Notes: a model not told the origin generated them from the sequence alone. Shown: positions 29,450 through 39,712, numbered from the stretch's first letter. The stretch is 64,000 bases of DNA from Clostridiales bacterium (GCA_016933835.1 JAFGAC010000194.1:1-64000), one strand, 5' to 3'. Numbers and translations: made by a program.

Positions 29450-29948
29450 TAAAATAAGAGTAATTGAAAATTTTCCAGTAGAAGGAATCAGTTTTAAAGA
29501 TATTACTACACTGATTGCAGATGGAGAAGCTTACCATTACAGTATTGAAGAAATGATTAAGGTTTTCAATGATCTGCAATATAATATTATTGTGGCTCCT
29601 GAAGCTAGAGGTTTTTTATTTGGAGCACCAATGGCGGTCTTGACAAAAAAATCTTTTGTTCCAATTAGAAAAAAAGGTAAACTTCCTTTTGAAACACTTG
29701 CATATGAATATGAACTCGAATATGGAACTGATATCTTAGAAGTTCACCAAGATGCAATCAAACCAGGAGATAAAGTGCTTATAATTGACGACTTATTGGC
29801 TACTGGAGGTACAGTGAGTGCAATAGTTGAAATGGTAAAAAAACTTGGTGGAGAAGTTGTTGGAATTGGATTTTTAATTGAGCTGACATTCCTTAATGGA
29901 AGAGAATTATTGAATGATTATCGCATTGAAACTTTAATTCAGTATTAG
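29436..29948 (+). CDS. apt: adenine phosphoribosyltransferase
   Basis: Salvages adenine to AMP with PRPP. The PRPP-binding motif VLIIDDLLATGGT (about residues 115-127) and the N-terminal PVEGISFKDITTL are clear. 170 residues is standard. AAGGAGG lies before the ATG, within recJ. The recJ-apt-rel order is common in Gram-positive bacteria. Adenine is a product of nucleosidases acting on methylthioadenosine and S-adenosylhomocysteine, so this enzyme could also serve sulfur nucleoside recycling. Confidence 0.96.
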   Translation: MNLDSKIRVIENFPVEGISFKDITTLIADGEAYHYSIEEMIKVFNDLQYNIIVAPEARGFLFGAPMAVLTKKSFVPIRKKGKLPFETLAYEYELEYGTDILEVHQDAIKPGDKVLIIDDLLATGGTVSAIVEMVKKLGGEVVGIGFLIELTFLNGRELLNDYRIETLIQY

Positions 29949-29950
29949 CA

Positions 29951-29985
29951 ACAAACCTTCTATATATTATAGAAGGTTTGTTTTA
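29951..29985 (+). terminator. Rho-independent terminator after apt
   Basis: A perfect stem 29951-29964 with 29968-29981, a small loop and TTTT. It isolates rel from the recJ-apt unit. Confidence 0.88.
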
Positions 29986-30005
29986 TACATTTTTTATATT
30001 ATAAT
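29977..30005 (+). promoter_or_regulatory. candidate promoter for rel
   Basis: TATAAT at 30000-30005 with TTTGTT at 29977-29982 and a 17-bp spacer. The -35 overlaps the 3' arm of the apt terminator. Confidence 0.45.
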
Positions 30006-30032
30006 AGTATATATTTATAAGAAGGTGTTACT

Positions 30033-32192
30033 ATGAATCTTGAATCGTATATTGATCAATTGCAACAATTTAATCCCAATTATGATATGACCAATATCAT
30101 CAAGGCTTTCAATTTTTCTGAAGAAGCACACAGAGGACAATTCAGAAAATCTGGAGAACGTTATTTTATACATCCTGTTCATGTTTCGCTTATCATAGCG
30201 GAATTGGAACTTGATGAAGTATCGATAATAGCGGGCTTGCTTCATGATGTCATAGAAGACACTGAATACACTTATGACGACATTTCAAAAATGTTTGGGA
30301 AAGTGATTGCAGATATAGTGGATGGTGTTACTAAACTGGGTCAAATCAGCTTTGATTCAAAAGAAGAACAGCAAGTTGAAAATTTAAGAAAAATGTTTCT
30401 TGCCATGGCAAAAGATATTCGAGTAATTCTTATAAAATTGGCTGATCGACTTCATAACATGAGAACGCTCAAATTTATGTCTGAGGAAAAGAAAAAAGAA
30501 AAAGCTGAAGAAACATTAGAAATCTATGCACCAATCGCACATCGATTAGGTATCAGCAAAGTTAAATGGGAGCTTGAAGATCTTGCATTGCTTTATATTG
30601 ATCCGGAAAAATATTATGAATTAATTGCAAAAGTAAATAAAAAGCGAACAGAACGGGAATCTTTGATAGAAAATGTAATTAAAAAGATTAGATTTGAAGT
30701 TAAAGATGCAGAGATTCCAGCTGATATAAATGGCAGGCCAAAACATTTTTACAGTATCTATCGCAAGATGATGTATCAAAATAAGAATTTCGATGAAATT
30801 TTTGACTTAACAGCTATTAGAGTTGTTGTTGACAATGTAAAAGATTGTTATGGTGTATTAGGTATTGTTCACACTTTATGGAAACCTATACCTGGAAGAT
30901 TTAAGGATTATATTGCCATGCCAAAACCCAATATGTATCAATCGCTGCATACAACAGTTATCGGTGATAATGGTGAGCCCTTTGAAATTCAAATACGTAC
31001 TCACGAAATGCATAAAATTGCTGAGTTCGGTATTGCAGCACATTGGATGTATAAAGAAAAGAAAGAAACTGATGATTTAGGCGATAAATTGACATGGATT
31101 CGTCAGATGATGGAATGGGAAAGAGATATAGAAAATCCAAGTGAGTTCATGGAATCCTTGCGTTTAGACGTTTTTAGCAATCAGGTGTATGTCTTTACTC
31201 CAAATGGGGAAGTTGTAGAATTGCCTGATGGAGCAACACCAGTTGATTTCGCTTACAAAATTCACTCGGCTGTAGGTAATAAATGTGTTGGCTCTAAAGT
31301 AGATGGACGGATAGTGCCCCTTAACTACAAATTGCAAAATGGCAATATCATAGAAATTATGACATCAAAAAATTCTACCGGTCCAAGTAGAGATTGGTTA
31401 AACTTTGTAAAAAGCACTCAAGCAAGGAGTAAGATAAAACAGTTTTTCAAAAAAGAAAGACGCAGTGAAAATATTGAGAATGGCAAGGAAATTCTTGAAA
31501 GAGAAATTAAACGACAAGGAATGATTCCTAAAAAAGTCCTTGCTCCAGAATATGTTCAGGGTTTACTTAGAAGGCTAAGTTGTAAAGATGTTGATGATCT
31601 TTATGCAGCTATTGGATATGGTGGAATTGCTACTAATCAAGTCGTACCAAAATTAAAAGAGCGATACGCAGAATTGAATAAAAAAGAAATTGAAGAACAA
31701 AAAGAAATAATCATTGCACCTAAAGAAGAAAAACACAAAATAAATAAACAAGGTGTAAGTGTTGAAGGTATAGATGATGTCTTGATTCGATTTGCAAAAT
31801 GCTGCAATCCGGTTCCTGGAGATCAAATTATCGGATTTATTACAAGAGGTAGAGGTGTTACAATCCATAAATCTGATTGTACAAATTTTGAAAAGACGAA
31901 CGATTCAAAAGAACGATATATTGAAGTGGAATGGATTCAGGATAAAACTTCTACCTATTCCAGTGAAATTCAAATTATTTCACCTGATAGGAGAGGTCTC
32001 CTTTCAGAAATAACAGCTATTATTTCTGAACAAAATTTAATTGTTAAAGGTTTAAATGCTCGAGTAAATGAAGATGAAATTGCAACAATCAATGTAACAG
32101 TAGAAATTTCGGATACAAAACAATTAAATAAATTGATGAATAAAATGAAAATGTTGAGTGAAGTGTTTGATGTAAAAAGAGTGAGGTCCTAG
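30033..32192 (+). CDS. rel: bifunctional (p)ppGpp synthetase/hydrolase (Rel)
   Basis: Makes and degrades the stringent-response alarmone. Domains in order: HD hydrolase (about 30-180, with HPVHVSLI and LLHDVIEDT), synthetase (about 220-370, with [10 protein letters not shown] and [11 protein letters not shown]), TGS (about 390-450, [20 protein letters not shown]), a helical and zinc-finger-type region with [11 protein letters not shown], and a C-terminal ACT domain (about 645-719). The HD residues are intact, so both activities are likely. 719 residues, as usual for long Rel enzymes. GAAGGTG precedes the ATG. dtd follows after 8 nt. Confidence 0.96.
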   Translation: MNLESYIDQLQQFNPNYDMTNIIKAFNFSEEAHRGQFRKSGERYFIHPVHVSLIIAELELDEVSIIAGLLHDVIEDTEYTYDDISKMFGKVIADIVDGVTKLGQISFDSKEEQQVENLRKMFLAMAKDIRVILIKLADRLHNMRTLKFMSEEKKKEKAEETLEIYAPIAHRLGISKVKWELEDLALLYIDPEKYYELIAKVNKKRTERESLIENVIKKIRFEVKDAEIPADINGRPKHFYSIYRKMMYQNKNFDEIFDLTAIRVVVDNVKDCYGVLGIVHTLWKPIPGRFKDYIAMPKPNMYQSLHTTVIGDNGEPFEIQIRTHEMHKIAEFGIAAHWMYKEKKETDDLGDKLTWIRQMMEWERDIENPSEFMESLRLDVFSNQVYVFTPNGEVVELPDGATPVDFAYKIHSAVGNKCVGSKVDGRIVPLNYKLQNGNIIEIMTSKNSTGPSRDWLNFVKSTQARSKIKQFFKKERRSENIENGKEILEREIKRQGMIPKKVLAPEYVQGLLRRLSCKDVDDLYAAIGYGGIATNQVVPKLKERYAELNKKEIEEQKEIIIAPKEEKHKINKQGVSVEGIDDVLIRFAKCCNPVPGDQIIGFITRGRGVTIHKSDCTNFEKTNDSKERYIEVEWIQDKTSTYSSEIQIISPDRRGLLSEITAIISEQNLIVKGLNARVNEDEIATINVTVEISDTKQLNKLMNKMKMLSEVFDVKRVRS

Positions 32193-32200
32193 GAGGAATT

Positions 32201-32650
32201 ATGAGAGCGGTAGTTCAAAGAGTGAATTATTCAAAAGTGGCCGTACATGATAAATTATTCAGTGAAATCAATAAAGGATTATTGGTTTTATTGGGTGTTG
32301 GAAATGATGACACATTTGAAGATGTTGAATATATGGTAGAAAAAGTTATTAATCTAAGAATATTTGAAGATGAAAATGAAAAGATGAACTTATCATTATC
32401 GGATATAGAAGGAGAATTAATGGTTGTTTCACAATTTACTTTATATGGTGATGCAAGAAAGGGAAGAAGACCGAGCTTTATTGATGCAGCACGTCCAGAA
32501 CTCGGAAATGAACTTTATGAAAAGTTTGTATCTTATGCCAACGAAAAAGGGTTTAATGTAAAAACTGGAAAGTTTCAACATCATATGATGGTAGAACTTG
32601 AAAACGATGGACCAGTAACAATTTTGATAGATAGTAAAAAAGAATTTTAG
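32201..32650 (+). CDS. dtd: D-aminoacyl-tRNA deacylase
   Basis: Removes D-amino acids wrongly attached to tRNA. The active-site signatures [17 protein letters not shown] (about residues 78-94) and the Gly-cis-Pro loop in ENDGPVTI (about residues 137-144) are present. 149 residues is standard. It lies directly after rel, as in many Firmicutes, with AGGAGG before the ATG. Confidence 0.96.
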   Translation: MRAVVQRVNYSKVAVHDKLFSEINKGLLVLLGVGNDDTFEDVEYMVEKVINLRIFEDENEKMNLSLSDIEGELMVVSQFTLYGDARKGRRPSFIDAARPELGNELYEKFVSYANEKGFNVKTGKFQHHMMVELENDGPVTILIDSKKEF

Positions 32651-32662
32651 GGTGATGAATAT

Positions 32663-33292
32663 ATGATAAGAAAATTTATTTCTGGCAATTATAGCGTGAA
32701 TCAATATATAGTTTATGATGAGACAAGAAAAATTGCCGCGATTATAGATCCTGCCACCTTTGATGCAGAAGTCATTAAATTTATTGAAAAGTTAAAATTA
32801 AATGTAGAATATATTATTTTAACGCATGGGCATGGTGACCATATTTTAGGAATAGAGCAATACAAAAAAAAGTATGATGCTAAAATAATTGCTCATGCAT
32901 CAGAAAAAAAACTACTTAGTGACAGTGATTTGAATTTCACTATGAAAATGTCAGGAAAAGCTGTTATAGTTACACCTGATTTATGGTTGAAAGATAATGA
33001 AACAATAAAAATTGGCGATATAAATCTCAAAGTTTTACATACGCCTGGGCATACAAAAGGTGGAATTTGTCTTTTAAATGATGATTATGTTATTACAGGG
33101 GATACTTTATTTTACGAGGCTATAGGAAGATATGATTTATATGGTGGAAATTTTGAAACATTGATGCACTCAATAAAGAGTAAATTGATGATATTGCATG
33201 ATGATTTAATGGTATATCCTGGGCATGGAAAAGAAACTTCGATAGGGTATGAACGAAAAAATAATCCTTTTCTCAATGGAGACCAGCTATGA
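32663..33292 (+). CDS. metallo-beta-lactamase-fold hydrolase (glyoxalase II-like)
   Basis: A zinc hydrolase of 209 residues. The metal ligands THGHGDH (about residues 53-59), the His in HTPGHTKGG, the Asp in ITGDTLF and the His in VYPGHGKET are all visible. Similar small MBL proteins are annotated as hydroxyacylglutathione hydrolase-like, but they lack its C-terminal domain and Clostridia usually lack glutathione, so the substrate is unknown. Conserved position between dtd and hemZ; overlaps hemZ by 4 nt. Confidence 0.88.
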   Translation: MIRKFISGNYSVNQYIVYDETRKIAAIIDPATFDAEVIKFIEKLKLNVEYIILTHGHGDHILGIEQYKKKYDAKIIAHASEKKLLSDSDLNFTMKMSGKAVIVTPDLWLKDNETIKIGDINLKVLHTPGHTKGGICLLNDDYVITGDTLFYEAIGRYDLYGGNFETLMHSIKSKLMILHDDLMVYPGHGKETSIGYERKNNPFLNGDQL

Positions 33293-34704
33293 TTAAACTC
33301 ATTCAAATTCCAAAAGAAATGCAATATGATTTTACTCACATTGCAAGAATATTTTTTGATGAAGTACAAAATACCATTCAAATTGACAATGAAGGATATG
33401 AATTGTATTATTCATCAGTGGATAATGAAACGAAAGTTTCATTATTTTTTGATGGCGAAATGATGAATGAATCTGTGTCTGAAAATGAAAAAATGTCAGT
33501 GAAAAAGTCCCTTTATGATTTGTTGAGTACTGTAAAAAAAAGTAAAAGCCAATATGGTATTTTAGTTGGCGTAAGACCTGTCAAAGTTGTACATAAGTTG
33601 CTTGATGAAAACAAATCTGTTTTGGAAGCTAAAGAGATAATGATGGAGAAATTCAGAGTGGATCCAATTAAAGCAGATTTATTGATTGATGTAGCGATAA
33701 CTGAACGAAAACTTATATTTAAAGATTATGATGCCATCAGTCTATATATTGGAATTCCGTTTTGCCCATCTATTTGCACGTATTGCAGTTTTCCTTCAAA
33801 TGATATAAATAAAAAATCTAATCTAGTCGATCCATATATGGAAATGCTGTTGGAAGAAATTAAAACAACTTTTAAATTATTGAATATGACTAATAAGAAA
33901 GTGGATAATATTTATATAGGTGGTGGTACACCCACATCTATTTCTGCCCAACAATTAGAAACTTTGCTTAAAACACTAGATGATTATGTGGATATTGAAA
34001 TGGTTGGTGAATATACTGTAGAAGCCGGAAGACCAGATACTATTACTGATGAAAAATTGAAAATAATGAAGAATTACGGTGTCAATAGAATTTGTATAAA
34101 TCCACAAAGCATGAATAATGAAGTTCTAAAAGTAATAGGAAGAAATCATACAAAAGAAGATATATTCAGTGCATATAAAATGATTGAACATTATAATTTT
34201 AATGCCATCAATATGGATTTGATTGTGGGCTTGCCTGAAGATACAATTGAAAGTCTAAAAGAGACGGTTAAAGAAGTCCTGATACTTCAACCCGATAATA
34301 TAACAGTTCACACATTAGCAATAAAAAAAGCATCTCATATTAAAAACAATCCAGAACAATACCATTTACTCAACAGTCAAAAAATATCTGAAATGTTAAA
34401 ATATATTGAAATCAGCATGAAAGAAAATGGGTATAAACCATATTATCTTTATAGGCAAAAAAATATTTTAGGTAATTTTGAGAATGTAGGATATGCACTT
34501 GATGGAAAAGAATCGATTTATAATATGAGAATTATTGAAGAAAAGCATAATATACTGGCTTTAGGTGTTGGAGGTGTATCAAAAAAAATTGTTGGAGAAA
34601 ATCATTTTAATCGAATACCTAATTTTAGATCAGTGGAAGACTATATACATCGATTTGATGAAATGATTAGTAGAAAGAGAACATTCTTGAACTTGACAGA
34701 ATAA
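33289..34704 (+). CDS. hemZ: oxygen-independent coproporphyrinogen III oxidase-like protein HemZ
   Basis: A radical SAM protein of 471 residues. The CxxxCxxC cluster is CPSICTYC (about residues 161-168), followed by SFPSND; YIGGGTPTSI and NPQSMNNEVLKVIGR are HemN/HemZ-type signatures. The N-terminal 150 residues match the HemZ subgroup. It may convert coproporphyrinogen to protoporphyrinogen, but many members of this group in non-haem-making anaerobes have another or unknown role, and no other haem genes are in the window. It overlaps the MBL gene by 4 nt and is followed by the T-box leader. Confidence 0.9.
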   Translation: MIKLIQIPKEMQYDFTHIARIFFDEVQNTIQIDNEGYELYYSSVDNETKVSLFFDGEMMNESVSENEKMSVKKSLYDLLSTVKKSKSQYGILVGVRPVKVVHKLLDENKSVLEAKEIMMEKFRVDPIKADLLIDVAITERKLIFKDYDAISLYIGIPFCPSICTYCSFPSNDINKKSNLVDPYMEMLLEEIKTTFKLLNMTNKKVDNIYIGGGTPTSISAQQLETLLKTLDDYVDIEMVGEYTVEAGRPDTITDEKLKIMKNYGVNRICINPQSMNNEVLKVIGRNHTKEDIFSAYKMIEHYNFNAINMDLIVGLPEDTIESLKETVKEVLILQPDNITVHTLAIKKASHIKNNPEQYHLLNSQKISEMLKYIEISMKENGYKPYYLYRQKNILGNFENVGYALDGKESIYNMRIIEEKHNILALGVGGVSKKIVGENHFNRIPNFRSVEDYIHRFDEMISRKRTFLNLTE

Positions 34705-34738
34705 AAGATATAATTTATTATCTAAATAATAGAATAAA

Positions 34739-34913
34739 TTGGTCGAGGAATAGTAGTAGAATTGATAAACATAAAGAGATTCAAGCATTTGGTGGAAGCT
34801 TGATTGTTTGAAATTTACGAAGACATCTCACGAAGACTTTCCAAAATGAGAGGGTTTTACCAATTAGGGTGGCACCGCGAGTCATATCGTCCCTAAGTTT
34901 AGGGGCGTTTTTT
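34739..34913 (+). promoter_or_regulatory. T-box riboswitch before hisS-aspS, apparently tRNA-Asp type
   Basis: The conserved T-box AGGGTGGCACCGCG lies at 34866-34879. Stem I contains AGTA (34752-34755), a lower helix GGAA (34747-34750) with TTCC (34839-34842), and a distal hairpin TCAAGC (34781-34786) with GCTTGA (34798-34803). By alignment with the alaS leader the specifier is GAC (34835-34837, Asp). The tRNA-end-pairing bulge is TGGC (34870-34873), which fits discriminator G73 of tRNA-Asp, not C73 of tRNA-His. An alternative reading is CAC (34829-34831, His). The terminator follows at 34888. Confidence 0.93.
34888..34913 (+). terminator. T-box-controlled terminator before hisS
   Basis: CGTCCCTA (34888-34895) pairs with TAGGGGCG (34900-34907), followed by six T. 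The 5' arm can alternatively pair with AGGG of the T-box to form the antiterminator. Confidence 0.9.
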
Positions 34914-34931
34914 ATTTATAAGGAGGCTATT

Positions 34932-36236
34932 ATGATTAATAAACCTAAAGGAACCATGGATAAACTTCCGAAAGAAGTAGCAAAATGGCGTTATGTCGAA
35001 GAAAAATTCAGAGATGTTTGCCAGCGTTTTGGTTTTAATGAAATTAGAACCCCTCTCTTTGAATATACAAAATTGTTTAAAAGAGGTGTAGGTGAAACAA
35101 CAGACATAGTTCAAAAAGAAATGTTTACTGTGATTAGTGACGCAAATTTAAAAAAATACAATGCAGGGCATTTTGATTTAGATAAAAAAGGATTTACATT
35201 AAAACCGGAAGGAACAGCTCCTGTCGTAAGAAGTTTTGTTGAAAACAAATTATATGCTGATTCACAACCAACAAAATTGTTTTATATTACACCTTGTTAC
35301 AGAAATGAGAATCCTCAAGCAGGTAGACTAAGAGAGTTTCACCAATTTGGCATTGAAACATTCAGTTCAATCAGTGCAATGACAGATGCTGAAATTATTG
35401 CTGTAGCAATGCAGTTTTTTAAAGAACTGGGTCTAAAGGATTTAAAATTAAAAATAAATAGTGTCGGATGTAAAGAATGCAGACCTGTATATAATCAGAA
35501 ATTGAAAGAATATATAGAACCTAAGCTAGATCATTTTTGCGATACTTGCCAAGGAAGATATGATACTAATCCATTGAGAATATTAGATTGTAAGATTGAT
35601 TCCTGTCAGGAAGAATTGATAACAGTACCTATTATTACAGATAATCTTTGTGACAATTGTCAAACACACTTTAATGAACTAAAAAAATCACTTGAGGCAT
35701 TTTCTATAGAATATGAAATAGACCATAAAATAGTAAGGGGTCTGGATTATTACACTAAAACAGCTTTTGAAATTATATCTGAAAATATTGGCTCACAATC
35801 AACTGTCTGTGGAGGAGGCCGATATGACGGTCTCGTTCAGGAAGTAGGTGGCCCGGAAATACCTGGTGTTGGTTTTGGAATGGGTATTGAAAGGCTTATA
35901 ATGACTTTAGAAGGTGAAAATGTTCCTTTTCCGGAAGATAATACTTTAGATGTGTTTATTATTACTTTAGGGGAAGAATCTAAGTATGAAGGATTAAAAA
36001 TAGCTAATGAATTAAGGAAAAATGGTATTTCTTCAGATTTTGACCATATTGATAGAAGTCTAAAGGCTCAAATGCGATATGCTGATAAAATGAACGTGAA
36101 ATTCACCATTATTCTGGGAGAAAATGAAATAAAAAATTCTAGTGTCAATATCAAAAACATGATTACAGGAGTTCAAACTGAAGCAAATATCAATGATATT
36201 TCTAAGAGAATAACTGAATTATTAGGAGGAAAATAA
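34932..36236 (+). CDS. hisS: histidyl-tRNA synthetase
   Basis: Class II synthetase that charges tRNA-His. 434 residues from the ATG at 34932, which has AAGGAGG before it; a longer frame extends upstream into the T-box leader and is not used. Visible motifs are TPLFEYTKLFKRGVGETTDIV (motif 1 region), LREFHQFGIE (motif 2), the histidine-binding VRGLDYYTKTAFEI and the motif 3 GVGFGMGIERL. A short insert with CxxC pairs (CKEC, CDTC, CDNC) lies in the middle. aspS follows without a gap. Confidence 0.95.
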   Translation: MINKPKGTMDKLPKEVAKWRYVEEKFRDVCQRFGFNEIRTPLFEYTKLFKRGVGETTDIVQKEMFTVISDANLKKYNAGHFDLDKKGFTLKPEGTAPVVRSFVENKLYADSQPTKLFYITPCYRNENPQAGRLREFHQFGIETFSSISAMTDAEIIAVAMQFFKELGLKDLKLKINSVGCKECRPVYNQKLKEYIEPKLDHFCDTCQGRYDTNPLRILDCKIDSCQEELITVPIITDNLCDNCQTHFNELKKSLEAFSIEYEIDHKIVRGLDYYTKTAFEIISENIGSQSTVCGGGRYDGLVQEVGGPEIPGVGFGMGIERLIMTLEGENVPFPEDNTLDVFIITLGEESKYEGLKIANELRKNGISSDFDHIDRSLKAQMRYADKMNVKFTIILGENEIKNSSVNIKNMITGVQTEANINDISKRITELLGGK

Positions 36237-38018
36237 ATGGCTGAAGCATTAATAAATATGAAAAGAACACATTACTGTGGTGTTCTAAGAGAGACTGATA
36301 TCGATAAAAAAGTAATTTTAATGGGTTGGGTTCAGAAAAAGAGAAATCTTGGAGGCTTAATTTTTGTTGATTTGAGGGATCGTGAAGGTATTGTCCAAAT
36401 AGTTTTTGACTCTGAAATTTCTCAAGAAATTTTTGATAAAGCAAATGGTATCAAAGGTGAGTATGTCATTGCTGTTGAAGGTATTGTAAAAATGAGGGAA
36501 TCAGTCAACAATAATATTCCTACTGGTAAAATTGAAGTATTTGCAAGTTTGCTGAAAATTCTATCTGAATCAGAAATTCCCCCTATACACATTAACGATG
36601 ATGATAATGCTGGTGAAAATTTAAGATTGAAATACAGATATTTAGATCTAAGAAAGCCTAAGATGCAGCAAAAACTGATTTTTCGTAATAAAGTTGCCAA
36701 ATCCATTAGAGATTTCTTTGATAAAGAAGGATTTGTTGATATTGAGACACCTTTTTTGAATAAACCTACACCAGAAGGTGCTAGGGATTATCTCGTACCT
36801 TCAAGAGTTAATCCTGGACATTTTTATGCATTGCCGCAATCACCTCAAATATTTAAACAATTATTGATGGTATCTGGAATGGATAGGTATTATCAAATTA
36901 CTAAATGTTTCAGGGATGAAGATTTAAGAGCAGACAGACAACCTGAATTTACACAGATAGATGTTGAAATGTCTTTTATTGATATGGAAGATATATTGGA
37001 AATTAATGAAAAAATGTTGAAAGACGTTTTCAAGAAAACCATGGACATTGAATTGAAAATACCATTTAATAGAATGACTTATGATATTGCCATGGAGAAT
37101 TATGGAAGTGATAAACCGGATCTTAGATTTGGTTTTGAATTGAAATCAATCGATTCTTTAGCTGCAAATTCTTCTTTCCAAGTTTTCAGTTCAACAATAG
37201 AAAGTGGGGGAACTGTCAGAGGAATCAATGTAAAAGGATATGAATCAAAATTTACTCGTAAAGATATAGCGAAATTAGAAGAATATGCTAAAATCGTTGG
37301 AGCAAAAGGATTAGCTTGGATGAAATTTAAAGATGGTGAAGTCAGTTCACCTATTGCTAAGTTTTTCAATGAGTCAGAACTTGAAGAATTGAAGAATATA
37401 TTTGATGCTTCTGATGGAGACTTGCTGTTATTTGTTGCCGACAAGAAAAATGTCGTTTTAACTGCACTTGGGGCATTAAGAGTAGAATTAGCAAAACAAC
37501 TTGATTTGCTTGATTCCAAGAATTTGAATTTTGTATGGATTACAGAATTCCCATTGTTTGAGTATGATGAGGAAGAAGACCGCTATGTTGCTAAACATCA
37601 TCCATTTACTTCACCAATCGATTCAGATATGGAACTATTGGAAAGCGCACCTCATTTAGTCAAGGCAAAAGCTTATGATATTGTCTTGAATGGTGTTGAA
37701 ATTGGAGGAGGAAGCATTCGAATTCATCAGTCAAATTTACAGAATCGCATGTTTAAAGCACTGGGACTAGGTGAAGAAGAAGTCAATGAGAAATTTGGAT
37801 TTCTAATAGAAGCTTTTAAATATGGAACTCCACCACACGGTGGAATTGCTTATGGATTAGATAGAATGGTCATGTTGATGACAGGTTCTGACAGTATACG
37901 AGAAGTGATTGCATTTCCTAAAACTCAAAATGCTACATGTTTAATGACAAATGCTCCTGGATTTGCTGAGGAAAAACAACTTGTCGAGTTGAGTATTAAA
38001 TTGGATTTAGGTGAATGA
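36237..38018 (+). CDS. aspS: aspartyl-tRNA synthetase
   Basis: Class II synthetase charging tRNA-Asp, 593 residues. It has an N-terminal OB-type anticodon-binding domain (GWVQKKRNLGGLIFVDLRDR), motif 2 FRDEDLRADRQPEFTQIDVE, the bacterial GAD insert (about 300-420) and motif 3 GIAYGLDRMVMLM. It begins immediately after the hisS stop codon with GGAGG upstream, so both enzymes depend on the T-box. Whether it is discriminating (Asp only) or also charges tRNA-Asn cannot be read from the sequence by eye; no gatCAB genes are in the window. Confidence 0.96.
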   Translation: MAEALINMKRTHYCGVLRETDIDKKVILMGWVQKKRNLGGLIFVDLRDREGIVQIVFDSEISQEIFDKANGIKGEYVIAVEGIVKMRESVNNNIPTGKIEVFASLLKILSESEIPPIHINDDDNAGENLRLKYRYLDLRKPKMQQKLIFRNKVAKSIRDFFDKEGFVDIETPFLNKPTPEGARDYLVPSRVNPGHFYALPQSPQIFKQLLMVSGMDRYYQITKCFRDEDLRADRQPEFTQIDVEMSFIDMEDILEINEKMLKDVFKKTMDIELKIPFNRMTYDIAMENYGSDKPDLRFGFELKSIDSLAANSSFQVFSSTIESGGTVRGINVKGYESKFTRKDIAKLEEYAKIVGAKGLAWMKFKDGEVSSPIAKFFNESELEELKNIFDASDGDLLLFVADKKNVVLTALGALRVELAKQLDLLDSKNLNFVWITEFPLFEYDEEEDRYVAKHHPFTSPIDSDMELLESAPHLVKAKAYDIVLNGVEIGGGSIRIHQSNLQNRMFKALGLGEEEVNEKFGFLIEAFKYGTPPHGGIAYGLDRMVMLMTGSDSIREVIAFPKTQNATCLMTNAPGFAEEKQLVELSIKLDLGE

Positions 38019-38019
38019 T

Positions 38020-38481
38020 ATGCCGATGATGGGAAAAATAATAAATATAAATGATGATATAGCTGAAATTTCAATGCAAGCGAATGCTGCTTGCGGTGAT
38101 TGCAATGCATGTAGTCATGGCACAAATGATAGTAAACATAATGTTGAAGCAATTAATTCTATAGATGCTAAACTAGGTGATACTGTTGAATTTGATTTAG
38201 AAGTGCCATCAATGCTAGGTGCTGCTTTCATCGCATATACAATTCCTTTGATAACAATGGTAGGCAGTATCGCCATATCATTGTTCATATTTAAAAATAT
38301 GGGAAATGATTTCAATGGAGAATTATATGCTTCTTTAATAGGATTTACAACACTGATTTTGACATTAGGCATTATAAAATTATTTGATAAAAAAATGAAG
38401 GATAGTAAGAGGTTCATGGCGAAAATAACAAAAGTAGTCATAAATTCTAATCAGGAGGTATTTTTTAATGTTAAGAAATGA
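38020..38481 (+). CDS. SoxR-reducing/RseC-family membrane protein
   Basis: A 153-residue protein with an N-terminal cysteine motif [12 protein letters not shown] and two membrane helices (about 67-90 and 100-122), the RseC/SoxR_RseC arrangement. In Gammaproteobacteria RseC works with the Rnf complex to reduce SoxR; in Clostridia the role is not established. The ATG at 38020 is about 6 nt after AGGTGA; the GTG at 38011 is upstream of that. It is wedged between aspS (1 nt gap) and glyA (14-nt overlap) rather than with rnf genes. Confidence 0.82.
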   Translation: MPMMGKIININDDIAEISMQANAACGDCNACSHGTNDSKHNVEAINSIDAKLGDTVEFDLEVPSMLGAAFIAYTIPLITMVGSIAISLFIFKNMGNDFNGELYASLIGFTTLILTLGIIKLFDKKMKDSKRFMAKITKVVINSNQEVFFNVKK

Positions 38482-39706
38482 ATGCAATAATCTTAAATCT
38501 TGCGATTTAGAAGTTTTTGAGGCGATTCAAAATGAATATGAACGTCAAGTAAATGGCATCGAACTAATCGCGTCTGAAAATATTGTTTCACCAGCAGTGT
38601 TGGAAGCAATGGGAAGTGTTTTCACAAATAAATATGCTGAAGGTTATCCATCTAAACGATATTATGGTGGTTGTGAATATGCTGATGTAGTAGAAAATTT
38701 GGCTATTGACAGAATAAAAGAATTATTTGGTGCAGAACACGCAAACGTTCAACCTCATTCAGGATCACAAGCTAATATGGCTGTATATCTTGCAGTGCTT
38801 GAGCATGGCGATACTGTATTAGGTATGAGTTTGACTCATGGCGGACATTTGACTCATGGTTCACCTGTAAATTTTTCAGGTAAATTATTTAATTTTGTCT
38901 CATATGGTGTAAATGAAGACTCAGGTTACATTGATTATGAAGAAGTGAGAAGAATGGCACATGAACATAAACCTAAGATGATTGTTGCAGGTGCGAGTGC
39001 TTATTCAAGAATTATAGATTTTAAATTATTCAAAGAAATTGCAGACGAAGTAGATGCTTATTTTATGGTTGATATGGCTCATATAGCTGGCCTTGTAGCA
39101 GCCGGCCATCATCCAAATCCGGTTGAATTTGCTGATTTTGTCACTACAACTACTCATAAGACTTTAAGAGGTCCAAGAGGAGGTGCAATTCTTTGTAAAG
39201 CAGAATTTGCAAAAGCAGTGGATAAATCAATTTTTCCTGGAATTCAAGGAGGACCACTTATTCACGTTATTGCTGCAAAAGCTGTAAGCTTCAAAGAAGC
39301 TTTAACTGATGAATTTAAAGATTATCAGAGAAAAGTCATAGATAATACACAAGCAATTTGTCATGCACTGATAGATTTAGATTACAACATTGTTTCAGGT
39401 GGTACAGATAATCATGTTTTTCTTATTGATTTAAGAAACAAAGGGATTACTGGTAAAGAAGCTGAGAGACTTCTAGGTGAAGTACATATTACAGTCAACA
39501 AAAATACTGTACCTAAAGAAACAGCATCGCCTTTTGTTACAAGTGGTATCAGAGTAGGTACTGCTGCGTTGACTACTAGAGGTATGAATGTTGCAGATAT
39601 GATTGAAATTGCAGAAATCATAGATTTGACATTGACTAAAAAAGTTGATATTGAAGAACTTGGAAACAGAGTAAATCAATTAGCTAAAAAATATCCATTA
39701 TATTAA
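38468..39706 (+). CDS. glyA: serine hydroxymethyltransferase
   Basis: PLP enzyme interconverting serine and glycine with tetrahydrofolate, the main source of one-carbon units. The PLP lysine is in [14 protein letters not shown] (about residue 231). [30 protein letters not shown] and FPGIQGGP are family signatures. 412 residues is standard. AGGAGG precedes the ATG, which lies inside the RseC-like gene. A terminator follows. Confidence 0.97.
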   Translation: MLRNECNNLKSCDLEVFEAIQNEYERQVNGIELIASENIVSPAVLEAMGSVFTNKYAEGYPSKRYYGGCEYADVVENLAIDRIKELFGAEHANVQPHSGSQANMAVYLAVLEHGDTVLGMSLTHGGHLTHGSPVNFSGKLFNFVSYGVNEDSGYIDYEEVRRMAHEHKPKMIVAGASAYSRIIDFKLFKEIADEVDAYFMVDMAHIAGLVAAGHHPNPVEFADFVTTTTHKTLRGPRGGAILCKAEFAKAVDKSIFPGIQGGPLIHVIAAKAVSFKEALTDEFKDYQRKVIDNTQAICHALIDLDYNIVSGGTDNHVFLIDLRNKGITGKEAERLLGEVHITVNKNTVPKETASPFVTSGIRVGTAALTTRGMNVADMIEIAEIIDLTLTKKVDIEELGNRVNQLAKKYPLY

Positions 39707-39712
39707 AAAAAT

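Noticed and set aside
34829-34831. CAC (His) as the specifier of the hisS T-box
   Set aside because: Position relative to the lower Stem I helix and the TGGC tRNA-end bulge both favour GAC/tRNA-Asp; kept only as an alternative.
34869-34931. Upstream extension of the hisS reading frame from 34869
   Set aside because: It runs through the T-box and the terminator hairpin; the ATG at 34932 has a strong AAGGAGG and gives the family's normal N-terminus.
37100-37519. Open frame on the - strand (139 codons) inside aspS
   Set aside because: It lies fully within the conserved aspS coding region and is rich in Ser/Phe/Leu as expected of an antisense shadow.
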